NCBI GenBank assembly: GCA_965221555.1
Contig: OZ244895.1
Location: 2,046,001 to 2,110,000 of the forward strand
Origin: JAJEAD01 sp965221555
GTDB lineage: Bacteria > Pseudomonadota > Gammaproteobacteria > HK1
Reading direction: 5' to 3'
Length of the DNA: 64,000 nucleotides
A program made the translations under genes and the position numbers. The notes beneath the pieces were generated by a model. It made no database searches. It had not been told where the DNA came from and worked only from the letters and a program-made list of their open reading frames with translations. Positions 26,725 through 34,787 of this stretch are shown here, piece by piece (position 1 is the stretch's first letter; every line of letters starts with the position of its first letter).

Positions 26725-27876
26725 TTGGACCCTGAGCTTGCGCGCGTCATCGATGCCATCCACGCATCGCCCCGGCAGGTGGTGATCGAGTTCGCTGGCG
26801 CGGGGACGCAGATGCTCGCGTGGCTGCACGGTCGGGCCGGCTCCTCGCGCACGGTGCTGGAGGCGAGCGACCGCTACTCCCCGGCCTCGCTCGCGCAGAC
26901 CCTCGGCACGACGCCCCGACAATTCGTGAGTCCGGGGGTCGCCCGCTCGCTCGCAAGCACCGCCCTGACCCGGGCCCATGCATTGGCCGCTACGCAGGAG
27001 GGACTGATCGGGCTCGGCTGGACGGCCGCAATCGCGACCGGACGCCAGCGTCGCGGCGACCACCGTTGCCACCTCGCTCGGTGCGATGCGTCGGGGGTCT
27101 CGAGCGTCGACCTCGACCTTCACAAGGGCGCGCGGACTCGGGAAGAGGAGGAGCGTCTCGTCGCCCTGCTCGCCGTGCGCGAACTGGCGAGCGGACTGCC
27201 CGGGAGCACCGGGTTGGCCCTCCCGCTCGGCGCGGGCGATCGCCTGGAGCGCCGACATGAAGCGAGCTCCCTGCTCGCGCGGGTCGCAAGCGGAGACTTC
27301 GACTGGCTTGCGCGCTCCCCCGAGGGCGTCGAGACCCCGGGCCGCCGTCTCAGCGGCGCGGTGCTGCTCTGCGGCTCCTTCAACCCCCTGCACGACGGCC
27401 ACCTCCGCCTCGCGGAGGTCACGGCGAGGCTCCTGGGACGAGACCCGATGTTCGAACTGGGACTCGTCAACGCGGACAAGGCGTCCATCGGGGAGGACGA
27501 GGCCGAGCGCCGTGCCGCGCAGTTCGCGGGCCGTGCGCCGGTGCTGCTCACCGCGGAGCCGCGTTTCGTCGACAAAGTGCACTGGGTGCGCGAGAGCGTG
27601 TTCGTGCTCGGCGCCGACACCCTTGCGCGCCTCGTGGACCCGCGCTTCTACGCCGGGGGCCGGGGAGGAATGCGCGACGCCTTCGCCCGCATCCGGGAGT
27701 CCGGCTGCCGCTTCCTCGTCGCGGCCCGCCTCGATCCCGCGAGCGGTCGGGTGTTGACGCTCGCGGACTGCGCAGTGCCGGGGGGCTTCGAGCGGCTCTT
27801 CGAAGCGATTCCGGTTGCGGACTTCCGCATGGACATCTCCTCCACCGAGCTCCGGGAGAAGCAGCGCGGGGGATGA
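26725..27876 (+). CDS. CinA-like (NMN deamidase-type) domain fused to NadD-like nucleotidyltransferase
   Basis: A 383-residue two-domain protein. Residues 1-170 resemble the CinA C-terminal/PncC fold (EFAGAGTQMLAWL, SPGVARSLASTALTRAHAL, IGLGWTAAIATGRQRRG). Residues 211-380 are a cytidylyltransferase-like domain with GSFNPLHDGH at 217-226 and ISSTELR near the end, the two nucleotide-binding motifs of NadD-type adenylyltransferases. Together the domains could convert NMN to NaMN and adenylate it, linking to nadE at 13.6 kb, but this is inference. It starts at TTG after AAGAGGG. Several CinA residues are atypical, so deamidase activity is not assured. Confidence 0.7.
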   Translation: MDPELARVIDAIHASPRQVVIEFAGAGTQMLAWLHGRAGSSRTVLEASDRYSPASLAQTLGTTPRQFVSPGVARSLASTALTRAHALAATQEGLIGLGWTAAIATGRQRRGDHRCHLARCDASGVSSVDLDLHKGARTREEEERLVALLAVRELASGLPGSTGLALPLGAGDRLERRHEASSLLARVASGDFDWLARSPEGVETPGRRLSGAVLLCGSFNPLHDGHLRLAEVTARLLGRDPMFELGLVNADKASIGEDEAERRAAQFAGRAPVLLTAEPRFVDKVHWVRESVFVLGADTLARLVDPRFYAGGRGGMRDAFARIRESGCRFLVAARLDPASGRVLTLADCAVPGGFERLFEAIPVADFRMDISSTELREKQRGG

Positions 27877-28032
27877 GAACCAGGAACTCGGCGTGGGTCG
27901 AGTGGGCGAAGTCGCCATGTACAGCGGGATCGCTTTCTTTGGCCGACACCGCGGGGGTGTGGACCCGTCGCGGCGATCGAGCGGGCCGACCGGCGCCCGG
28001 CTCGACGACACGCTACCCGGTACTACTTGCCG

Positions 28033-28863
28033 TCATGGCCCACGGTGAGCCGAGCCATGCCCGCCCGCGTCGGGCGGCAGGCCCCGCACCGGTACCATCA
28101 GGCTCGCGGCGAAGAGCGCGCTCGCCACCAGCACGATGGCGGGTCCGGTGGGTACATCCCACACAAGCGAGGCGAGGAGTCCGGCGGCGACCGCCAGCAC
28201 CCCGATCGTGGCCGATACCGCCACCATCTGCTCCGGCGTCGTCACAAGGCGGCGCGCCGCCGCCGCCGGGACGATGACCAGCGACACGACGAGCAGCATG
28301 CCGACGATCTTCATGCCCACCGCGATTACGGCCGCGATCAGTAGCAGGAGCAGGAGGCGAACCCGTTCGACGGGTACCCCTTCCACCGCGGCAAGGTCCC
28401 GGTCCATGGCAAAGGAAAGCAGGTTGCGCCACTGCCAGGCGAGAGTCGCGGTGACGACGGCGGCGGTGCCGTAGATCAGCCACAGGTCCAGCGGACCAAC
28501 CGCGAGGATGTCGCCGAAGAGATAGCCGATCAGATCGACACGAAGCTGTTCCATGAACGCTACCAGGACGAGTCCCGCCGCGAACACCGCGTGGGCCAGG
28601 ACGCCAAGCAGCGCGTCGACGGAGAGGAAGCGCTGGCGTTCGAGAAGGACGAGGCATCCCGCCAGCAGGACGCATATCGCGAAGACCGTCACCGTGGGCT
28701 CGATTTCAAGCAGGAAACCGAGGGCGATTCCGAGGAGCACCGAATGTGCGAGCGCGGTGCCGAAGTAGGCCATGCGCCGCCACACCACGAAACACCCGAC
28801 CGGCCCCGCCGCGAGCGCCGCTCCCACCCCTCCGGCGAGGGCGTACAGCACGAAGTCTTCCAT
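28033..28863 (-). CDS. znuB: Zinc ABC transporter permease ZnuB
   Basis: A 276-residue ABC-3 family permease with eight or nine hydrophobic helices. VGCFVVWRRMAYFGTALAHS near residues 22-41 and the VSLVIVPAAAAR segment are typical of ZnuB. It pairs with ZnuC and ZnuA for high-affinity zinc uptake across the inner membrane. The start overlaps the znuC stop by one base (TGATG), so translation is coupled. The C-terminal tail is short and charged. Confidence 0.93.
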   Translation of the reverse strand: MEDFVLYALAGGVGAALAAGPVGCFVVWRRMAYFGTALAHSVLLGIALGFLLEIEPTVTVFAICVLLAGCLVLLERQRFLSVDALLGVLAHAVFAAGLVLVAFMEQLRVDLIGYLFGDILAVGPLDLWLIYGTAAVVTATLAWQWRNLLSFAMDRDLAAVEGVPVERVRLLLLLLIAAVIAVGMKIVGMLLVVSLVIVPAAAARRLVTTPEQMVAVSATIGVLAVAAGLLASLVWDVPTGPAIVLVASALFAASLMVPVRGLPPDAGGHGSAHRGP

Positions 28864-29678
28864 CAGGGCGCTTCTTCCGGCGCTGGGCGCCCGGCGGGCG
28901 AATCCGATTCGGTCGGGAGGGGCCGGCCCAGCGCGTCGTGGCGGTGATCGTGCGAGTGCCTGTACGCCGCGAGGGTTTCCGACACACTCGGCCCGAAAAG
29001 CGAGACGAACTCGGGGTGGCGCAGAATCGTCTGAGGCTGGCCCGTGCAGCACACATGCCGGTTGAGACAGACGACGATGTCCGTCGCCGCCATGACGAGG
29101 TGCAGATCGTGGGAGACGAGGAGCACGCCGCAGCCGTGGCGGTCGCGGATCCCCGCGATCAGCCGATAGAGCTCGCTCTGGCTGGCCACATCGACGCCCG
29201 CCAGCGGTTCATCGAGGACGAGGAGGTCCGGTTCCCTCAGCAACGCCCGTGCCAAGAGCACGCGTTGCATCTCTCCGCCGGAGATGTCGGCGAGCGGATG
29301 GTCCAGGATCGGACCCGCGCCGACCTCTTCGAGCACCGATTCGAGCTTCTCGCGCGGGGCCGAAGCGCCGAGGGTCAGGAAGCGGCGTACCGTGATGGGC
29401 ATGATCGGGTCGCGCTGGATGTGTTGTGGCGAGTAGCCCACCCGCAACCCGGGGGGGCGGGCGACGGCGCCGCTGTCCGGCCGCACGATTCCGAGAGCGA
29501 CTCGAATGAGCGTCGACTTCCCCGCGCCGTTTCGCCCCACGACAGTGACGATCTCCCTGGCGCGGACCGAGAGGTCGACCGCATCCAGCACGGTCCGGCG
29601 TCCGAAGCGCACACTGATGCCCCGGGCGTGCACAAGCGGCGCGTCCGGGGGGAGTCGGTGGGTTCGGGGGAGGCTCAT
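28863..29678 (-). CDS. znuC: Zinc ABC transporter ATP-binding protein ZnuC
   Basis: A 271-residue ABC ATPase. Walker A is GRNGAGKST, the signature is ISGGEMQR, Walker B is LLVLDEPLAGVD and the switch His lies in LLVSHDLH. The C-terminal tail has YRHSHDHRHD, a His/Asp-rich stretch common in zinc transport proteins. The ATG at 29678 lacks a clear ribosome site, and 46 bases separate it from the znuA stop. Operon order is znuA-znuC-znuB. Confidence 0.94.
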   Translation of the reverse strand: MSLPRTHRLPPDAPLVHARGISVRFGRRTVLDAVDLSVRAREIVTVVGRNGAGKSTLIRVALGIVRPDSGAVARPPGLRVGYSPQHIQRDPIMPITVRRFLTLGASAPREKLESVLEEVGAGPILDHPLADISGGEMQRVLLARALLREPDLLVLDEPLAGVDVASQSELYRLIAGIRDRHGCGVLLVSHDLHLVMAATDIVVCLNRHVCCTGQPQTILRHPEFVSLFGPSVSETLAAYRHSHDHRHDALGRPLPTESDSPAGRPAPEEAP

Positions 29679-29724
29679 CGGGGGGTCCGTCGCGTGACCG
29701 TGGCGCTGTCGTCTGCCGCACTGG

Positions 29725-30681
29725 TCAGGGTGAATCGAGACACCGGCCCACCGATTCGCCCAGTTGCCCCATGATCCCGAACCAGGCATCGGAACCCGGC
29801 GCGATGTCCGCGCCGATCGGATCGAGCACCCCGGTGCGGACATCGCTGCCCCTTACCAGGGTGTGGACGAGATCCGGTTCGAACTGAGGCTCGGCGAAGA
29901 CGCAACGGATGTTGTGCTCGTCGAACGCCTCACGCAGATCGACGAGTCGCCTGGCGCCCGGTGAACGCGAGGGGTCGACGGCCACGGCGCCCTTTCCGTT
30001 CAGTCCGTACGCTTCCTCGAAGTACTGGTAGGCGTCATGGAAGACGACGAACGCATGCTTGCGAACGGGCGACAGCTGCTCCCGGAGCGTTGCATCCTGT
30101 GTGGCAATCCGCTCGTGCATGATCCGGGCATTGGCGCGATAGGCCGCGGCACGCTCGGGGTCGATACCAACCAGCGCGTCGGCGACGACTTCGACGATAC
30201 GCCTGGCATTTCGGGGATCGAGCCAGATATGCATGTTGAACTCGCCGTGTCGGTGGCCGAAACCCTTGTGATCATCGATACGGGTCGCCTCGTGATCGTC
30301 TTCCTCCCACACTCCGACTTTGCGATTTTTCAACAGTCTGATCCCGGGCGATTCGGCAAGTGTTACCACCACGGCCTTCGACTCGATGTGCCTGACGATA
30401 CGGTGAAGGAAAGTTTCCATGTCCTTGCCGATCCACACCACCAGATCCGCCTTGCGAAGCGCCCGAGCGTCGGACGGGCGCATCTGGTAGGTATGGGGTG
30501 AAGCCGTACCCTTGATCAACAAGTGGGCGGTGCCGGCTTCGCCCATCACCCCGGCGACGAGCGAGTGGATCGGCTTGATCGTGACCAGCACATTGGGAGA
30601 CTGCGCCCACGAACCCTGCGCCATGGCGAGTGCGCAAAGGGCAACCGCGACGAGCGAAGGACATTGGCGGACGAGCGTCAT
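29725..30681 (-). CDS. znuA: Periplasmic zinc-binding protein ZnuA
   Basis: A 318-residue cluster A-I metal-binding protein. A signal peptide ends at about residue 28 (GSWA). Metal ligands are expected at the His of SPHTYQMRPSD, the His of NMHIWLDP, the His of VVFHDAY and the Glu/Asp near DPIGAD. A His/Asp/Glu-rich loop (EEDDHEATRIDDHKGFGHRHGE) between the first two is the usual zinc loop. The ATG at 30681 has GAGG five bases upstream. Zur control is expected from the family, but no convincing operator was found upstream. Confidence 0.94.
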   Translation of the reverse strand: MTLVRQCPSLVAVALCALAMAQGSWAQSPNVLVTIKPIHSLVAGVMGEAGTAHLLIKGTASPHTYQMRPSDARALRKADLVVWIGKDMETFLHRIVRHIESKAVVVTLAESPGIRLLKNRKVGVWEEDDHEATRIDDHKGFGHRHGEFNMHIWLDPRNARRIVEVVADALVGIDPERAAAYRANARIMHERIATQDATLREQLSPVRKHAFVVFHDAYQYFEEAYGLNGKGAVAVDPSRSPGARRLVDLREAFDEHNIRCVFAEPQFEPDLVHTLVRGSDVRTGVLDPIGADIAPGSDAWFGIMGQLGESVGRCLDSP

Positions 30682-30964
30682 GGTCACCTCTTCGAGGAAT
30701 CCAGCCGCCGCCGGCCGAGGGTACGACCCTCGGACGCTCGCCCGGAACCCCTGTGTTCTCAGCCTGCCAAGCGCGACGGCGTTTCGGACTGCGCGGATCG
30801 CAAGTGCGATGTGCTACTTGTAGCGTAACGCCTGTTTACGATGTTATACCATATCCATAAACCAGGTCTTCTCGTAACTCCCGGTTTCGATGCGCCTTGC
30901 GCTTCGCCGGTAGCGGTCCATCCGGGAAGCGACCGGTGACGCAACCCCCCCCGGTCGGCGCTGC

Positions 30965-31034
30965 GCGTATCGGAGGACCCGAAACCGCGAGCATGTCAGC
31001 GTCCGCGAGTTGAGAGATCGGTGAAATTGTCGGG
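30965..31034 (+). repeat. TIR element copy C1 (right part only)
   Basis: The right arm of the repeat family: GCGAGCAT, GCGTCCGCGAGTTGAG and AGATCGGTGAAATTGTCGGG. No left terminus is visible; the 280 bases between this and znuA hold no other recognisable gene. It abuts copy C2 head to tail. Confidence 0.7.
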
Positions 31035-31038
31035 CTGA

Positions 31039-31199
31039 CCCGCAGTTTCCACCGATTTTCGGCCGCTTCGGGCGCCAAGATGCCGTGATAGCAGGAAGCA
31101 CGGACTGGAAGACGCGCAATGCGTGTCAGACACGATGTCTCAAGCGCCTTGAGGGAGGGAGGCCCGCAACCGCGAGTTGAGAGATCGGTAGAGTCCGGG
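31039..31199 (+). repeat. TIR element copy C2 (161 bp, complete)
   Basis: Left end CCCGCAGTTTCCACCGATTTTCGGCCGC, interior GGCGCCAAGATGCCGTGATAGCAGGAAGCACGGAC, right end GAGATCGGTAGAGTCCGGG. It ends at the base directly before the stop codon (minus-strand TAG at 31200-31202) of the MidA-type methyltransferase gene. Confidence 0.82.
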
Positions 31200-32366
31200 C
31201 TACAGGCGAGGGCGGTGGTCTCTTCCCGAGAATCCGATGAGCGGTGCGTCGATGCCGCGGGTCAGAGCCAGAACCTTGACCGCTTCGCCCATCTCTCCGG
31301 GAAGAGTGAGGCGCTTCACTTCCTGGGCAAAGCGAAAGTAAGCCTCGCTTTCGACTTCGAGATCGCTTCCCTCTTCGAGCAGCCCGGTGGCGAGCAGGAA
31401 CTCCCCCTGGGTGGTGAAGCCTGACACCTTGAAGCCTGCGGCCTCGCCTGCGCGGGCGAGCGCGGTGAAGTCGACGTGGGTGCTGATGTCCTGGTGGCCG
31501 GGACGGAAGAAGGGATCGTAGTGGAGGCGGTGGCGATAGTGGCAGGCGAGGGTGCCGGATCCGCGGTCGGGATGGTAGAGCTCCCGCCGCGGGTACCCGT
31601 AGTCCAGGATGAGCAGCAGGCCTCGTTCGATCCTCGCCGCCATCGAAGCCACCCACGCCGGGGCGGCGAGGTTGACCTCGGCGAGGTAGCCAGGCGGCAG
31701 CGCGTGCCCGATATCGCGCCGAATCGCCCCCCAGGCGCGCTCCAGTGGAGTCGAGGGGGTACGCCACTCGAGATGGAAGGCGTCGTCGCTCCATCCGACA
31801 TGCGCCTCGCGCACCGTGTCACCCCTCACCTCGAGGCGGCTCGCGGGCAGGGCATCGATGACTTCGTTGGCGATCACTACTCCCTCGAAGCCCGGCCCGG
31901 GGAGGTCGTCCAGCCACTCCGCGCGCCCATCCAGGCCCTGCTCGCGGAAGTGGGTCTCCTGGCAACGCCGCAGCTCGGCACTCGGCTCCAGAATCAAATA
32001 GCGGGGTTCCCGACCATGAGTGGCCAGCGCGTGCAGGATCCGGGCGGCGAGCCGGCCACTTCCCGCCCCCGCTTCAAGCACTGCGCCATCCGGGACGCAG
32101 TCGAGGATCTGGGCCACCTGTCGCGACAGGCAGGCAGCGAAGCGGTCCGAGATCTCCGGCGCGGTGACGAAGTCGCCCGCCGGTCCGAACTTGGGCGTGG
32201 GGTTGCGGTAGTAGCCGAGTCCCGGTGCGTACAGGCAGAGATCCATGAAACGCGAGAAGGGTATCGTGCCTCCTCGCGTGCGGATCTCTTCCCGGATTCG
32301 CGCTGTCAGCTCGGAGCTGACCGCCCCCCGATCCGGGTCGGCGATTTCCGGTTCGGGCTCCCTCAC
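31200..32366 (-). CDS. Class I SAM-dependent methyltransferase, MidA/NDUFAF7 family
   Basis: A 388-residue member of the DUF185 family, whose mitochondrial members methylate an arginine of complex I subunit NDUFS2. The N-terminal IPFSRFMDLCLYAPGLGYY segment, the SAM motif LEAGAGSGRLA and the NEVIDALPASR block are family hallmarks. The GTG start overlaps the stop of the LysR gene (GTGA), so the two are coupled. Its stop codon is directly followed by repeat C2. In proteobacteria this gene is a common stand-alone; the coupling to a CysB-like regulator here is unusual. Confidence 0.9.
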   Translation of the reverse strand: MREPEPEIADPDRGAVSSELTARIREEIRTRGGTIPFSRFMDLCLYAPGLGYYRNPTPKFGPAGDFVTAPEISDRFAACLSRQVAQILDCVPDGAVLEAGAGSGRLAARILHALATHGREPRYLILEPSAELRRCQETHFREQGLDGRAEWLDDLPGPGFEGVVIANEVIDALPASRLEVRGDTVREAHVGWSDDAFHLEWRTPSTPLERAWGAIRRDIGHALPPGYLAEVNLAAPAWVASMAARIERGLLLILDYGYPRRELYHPDRGSGTLACHYRHRLHYDPFFRPGHQDISTHVDFTALARAGEAAGFKVSGFTTQGEFLLATGLLEEGSDLEVESEAYFRFAQEVKRLTLPGEMGEAVKVLALTRGIDAPLIGFSGRDHRPRL

Positions 32367-33274
32367 ATCACCTCGGTGGTGATCTTGCCCGCGAGATCGG
32401 GCGCGAAGTACTCGATGAAGGTTACCGCGTGAGAGCGAAGGTGGAGCCCGGTGCGCACCGCCACCCAGGTCGTGATTTCGGGGAAGAGTCCATCGACCTC
32501 GATGGCGCAGAGGCCCCGGTCTTCATCGGGATCGAAAGCCATGCCGGCGATGATGCCTACCCCGAGTCCCAGTTTCACGTGGGTCTTGATGATGTCCGCG
32601 TCACGCGCGGTAAGCGCGACCCGGGGTTCGAGACCGGCGTCGGCGAAGGGGCGTAGCAGCGAGGAGCCGGGACGCGTGCTGAACGAGTAAGTGATCAGGG
32701 GGTACTCGGCGATATTCTCGATCCCCGCTTCGTTGAGCCGATTAAGGGGATGTCCCTCGGGAACCACCACCACCGGGCGCCACTGGAAGCAGGGATAGGT
32801 GATGGCGCCGGTGGGCGTGGAGTTGCCCGAGGCGATGGCGAGGTCCACCTCTCCTTCGGAGAACAGGGTGTCGATCTGCTCCGACGTGCCCTGGTGGAGC
32901 TCGATGCGCACCTTGGAGAAGCGCTGCCGGAAGCGGGAGATCACCGCGGGGAGCACGTAGCGGGCCTGGGTGTGGGTGGTGGCGATGGACAGGGTGCCGT
33001 CCTCGCTGCCGCGAAGATCCTCGGTCACCCGGCGGATGTTCTCCACCTCGCGCAATACCCGATGGGCGCGCTCCAGCACCAGCTCGCCGGCGTCGGTCAT
33101 CGCGGTGAGGCTGCGTCCCGAACGCCGGAAGAGCGCCATGCCCAGCTCGTCCTCCAGCAGCTTGATCTGCTTGCTGATACCCGGTTGCGAGGTGTAGAGG
33201 CGCTCGGCCGCGGCCGAGATGTTCAGATTGTTCTGTGCGACCGCGGCCAAGTATCGCAGTTGTTGTAGTTTCAT
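32363..33274 (-). CDS. cysB: CysB-like LysR-family transcriptional regulator
   Basis: A 303-residue LysR regulator of the CysB/Cbl branch: the N-terminus MKLQQLRYL, the HTH NISAAAERLYTSQPGISKQI and the effector domain segments TTHTQARYVLP and LHQGTSEQ match CysB, which senses O-acetyl- or N-acetylserine and activates sulfate assimilation and cysteine synthesis. The start is fixed by the conserved MKLQQLRYL at 33274. Only 46 bases separate it from a strong intrinsic terminator, so expression may need readthrough of that terminator. Translationally coupled to the downstream methyltransferase. It lacks about 20 residues at the C-terminus compared with E. coli CysB. Confidence 0.9.
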   Translation of the reverse strand: MKLQQLRYLAAVAQNNLNISAAAERLYTSQPGISKQIKLLEDELGMALFRRSGRSLTAMTDAGELVLERAHRVLREVENIRRVTEDLRGSEDGTLSIATTHTQARYVLPAVISRFRQRFSKVRIELHQGTSEQIDTLFSEGEVDLAIASGNSTPTGAITYPCFQWRPVVVVPEGHPLNRLNEAGIENIAEYPLITYSFSTRPGSSLLRPFADAGLEPRVALTARDADIIKTHVKLGLGVGIIAGMAFDPDEDRGLCAIEVDGLFPEITTWVAVRTGLHLRSHAVTFIEYFAPDLAGKITTEVM

Positions 33275-33320
33275 GATGCTGATCCTCGCTTCTTCGGATA
33301 CCGGATTGCTCTCCGCAACG

Positions 33321-33356
33321 AAAAAAGCCACCAGCCGGGTACTCCGGGTGGTGGCT
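33321..33356 (-). terminator. Strong intrinsic terminator between leader ORF and cysB
   Basis: In the minus-strand transcript AAGCCACCACCCGG pairs with CCGGCUGGUGGCUU (13 pairs with one mismatch, loop AGUAC) and is followed by six U residues. It lies 33 bases downstream of the short Cys-rich frame and 46 bases upstream of the cysB start. Either it ends a tiny separate transcript or it is an attenuator controlling cysB. Confidence 0.88.
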
Positions 33357-33388
33357 TCTCGGGGGAGGGAGAAAGTCCTGATGTCAGG

Positions 33389-33484
33389 CTAGAGGCTTTC
33401 GTCCTCCTCTCGACCGGCGCACGCCGCCCGGATCTTGATCCGGGGACAGATACAGACGCAGAGCTTGCACCGGTCGGACATCAT
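33389..33484 (-). CDS. Short Cys-rich peptide upstream of cysB (possible leader peptide)
   Basis: A 31-residue frame starting ATG-ATG with Cys at 6, 9, 11, 13 and 22 (CKLCVCICP), then basic and acidic residues. Two readings are possible. As a leader peptide it would couple cysteinyl-tRNA supply to the terminator just downstream and so to cysB. As a small protein, C-x2-C-x3-C-P resembles a reduced iron-sulfur or zinc-binding motif. No strong ribosome site is seen before the ATG pair. Two short perfect palindromes (CCGGATC/GATCCGG inside the frame, CCTGA/TCAGG just after the stop) could act as alternative hairpins. Confidence 0.5.
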   Translation of the reverse strand: MMSDRCKLCVCICPRIKIRAACAGREEDESL

Positions 33485-33535
33485 GGTAGCCGCAGTATGT
33501 TCGAGTTGCGGCGAGGGGTCAATCGGCCCGCTGAC

Positions 33536-33583
33536 ACGAGCATACCGGCGTCCGCGAGTTGAGAAATCGGTGAGATTGGCGGG
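33536..33583 (+). repeat. TIR element copy D1 (right end only)
   Basis: A 48-bp right-arm fragment: ACGAGCATACCGGCGTCCGCG, AGTTGAGAAATCGG, ending GGCGGG. Left part missing. It lies upstream of the Cys-rich leader frame. Confidence 0.75.
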
Positions 33584-33663
33584 CCCTGATCGGTGCTTCG
33601 CCCTTCGCGCTTCGCCCGAGGCGCGTGCCCGGTGTCCGCACTCGGCCGCCGGGGGGCCCCTGG

Positions 33664-33951
33664 CCCGCATGTTTCACCGACATTCGTCACGAGGGCGCCA
33701 GGATGCCGTGATAGCAGGAAGCACGGACCAAAAGTCGCGCAACGTCAAACCGAAGACAGGCGAAGCGCCAGTGGCGCGAACGTATCGGAGAGCGGGCAAG
33801 ACACGGATGGTTTGCCCGGCCGGAAAGCTTTGGCCAAGGACTGCGCCGCGCAGCAGGTGGCCGACACGGTGTCGCAAGCGGCGCGACGGAGTAACGGCCC
33901 GCAAGCGCCCGCATATTGGCGTGCGCAGTAGAAATCGGTGAAGTATTCGGG
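33664..33951 (+). repeat. TIR element copy D2 (288 bp, complete, long form)
   Basis: Left end CCCGCATGTTTCACCGA, interior GATGCCGTGATAGCAGGAAGCACGGACC, a long middle like that of copy B, and right end AAATCGGTGAAGTATTCGGG. It sits 38 bases downstream of the stop codon of the permease gene at 33990. Small open frames inside are not credible genes. Confidence 0.85.
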
Positions 33952-33989
33952 TTGGAGGTGGGCGGCGATGGCCCGCGGTCCCGGCGCGC

Positions 33990-34787
33990 TCACTCTTCGT
34001 TACCTGAAGCGCCGAGAAGCTTCAGCAGATTGCCGTAGCGCGCAATCAGTCCGAAGATGATCGCGGCGAGGAAGACGAATATGACGGCCACCGAGCCCAT
34101 GATCGGGGTGTATCCGTAACGCAGACTGTTGACGATCTTTATCGGCACCGTCTGGACGGTCACGCCCGCCACCATGAACGCGATGATGTATTCGTTGAGG
34201 CTCAACACGAAGCAGAATGCGTAGCTGGAGAGGATGTAGGGGAACACGAGAGGGAGTATCACGGTACTGAAGGTCTTGCGCGCATCCGCTCCCATCGTGC
34301 TCGCCGCTTCCACCAGGGATCGATCCAGGGACTCAAGCCCCAGAGAGATCATCATCAGCGGCAGGGTAACGAGAAACACTCCGTGGCTGATGATGTCGTT
34401 CTCGAGCTTCCCATAGTGACCGATCGTTACCCAGAAGATCAGAAAGCCAAGCGCGCTCACGACCGGAGGCAGCATGAAGGGGACGAGGCCAATGGTGAAC
34501 AGCATCTTCGCGAAGAAGATGCGGTATCGCCACAGATAGTAGGAGACGGGTAGGGCGATCGATATCGCAATCAGTCCGGCGAACGTCGCAATGACGAGAC
34601 TGTTGGTTACGGCCTCCACCCAGTCCCGTTTCGAGAAGAGATCCACATACCACTTGAAGGAGAATCCCCGGGGAGGAAACAGGAGTGTCTTGCGTTCGTT
34701 GAACGACACTGCGCCGACGACGATGATGGGCAGCGACATGAACAGGACCATCAGCGTGATGAAAGCGGTGCGTCCCGTGCGCATCAT
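33990..34787 (-). CDS. Polyamine-type ABC transporter permease, PotC-like
   Basis: A 265-residue ABC permease with six membrane helices. The EAA loop reads VEAASTMGADARKTFSTVILP, as in PotC/YdcV proteins. The ATG at 34787 overlaps the stop of the preceding permease gene by four bases (ATGA). Together with that permease and the binding protein it forms a spermidine/putrescine-type importer. No ATPase follows; the gene is instead followed by a repeat element. Confidence 0.93.
   Translation of the reverse strand: MMRTGRTAFITLMVLFMSLPIIVVGAVSFNERKTLLFPPRGFSFKWYVDLFSKRDWVEAVTNSLVIATFAGLIAISIALPVSYYLWRYRIFFAKMLFTIGLVPFMLPPVVSALGFLIFWVTIGHYGKLENDIISHGVFLVTLPLMMISLGLESLDRSLVEAASTMGADARKTFSTVILPLVFPYILSSYAFCFVLSLNEYIIAFMVAGVTVQTVPIKIVNSLRYGYTPIMGSVAVIFVFLAAIIFGLIARYGNLLKLLGASGNEE

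Noticed and set aside
30835..30865. Zur box upstream of znuA
   Set aside because: An AT-rich stretch ATGTTATACCATATCC is suggestive, but the two halves are not good inverted repeats of each other.
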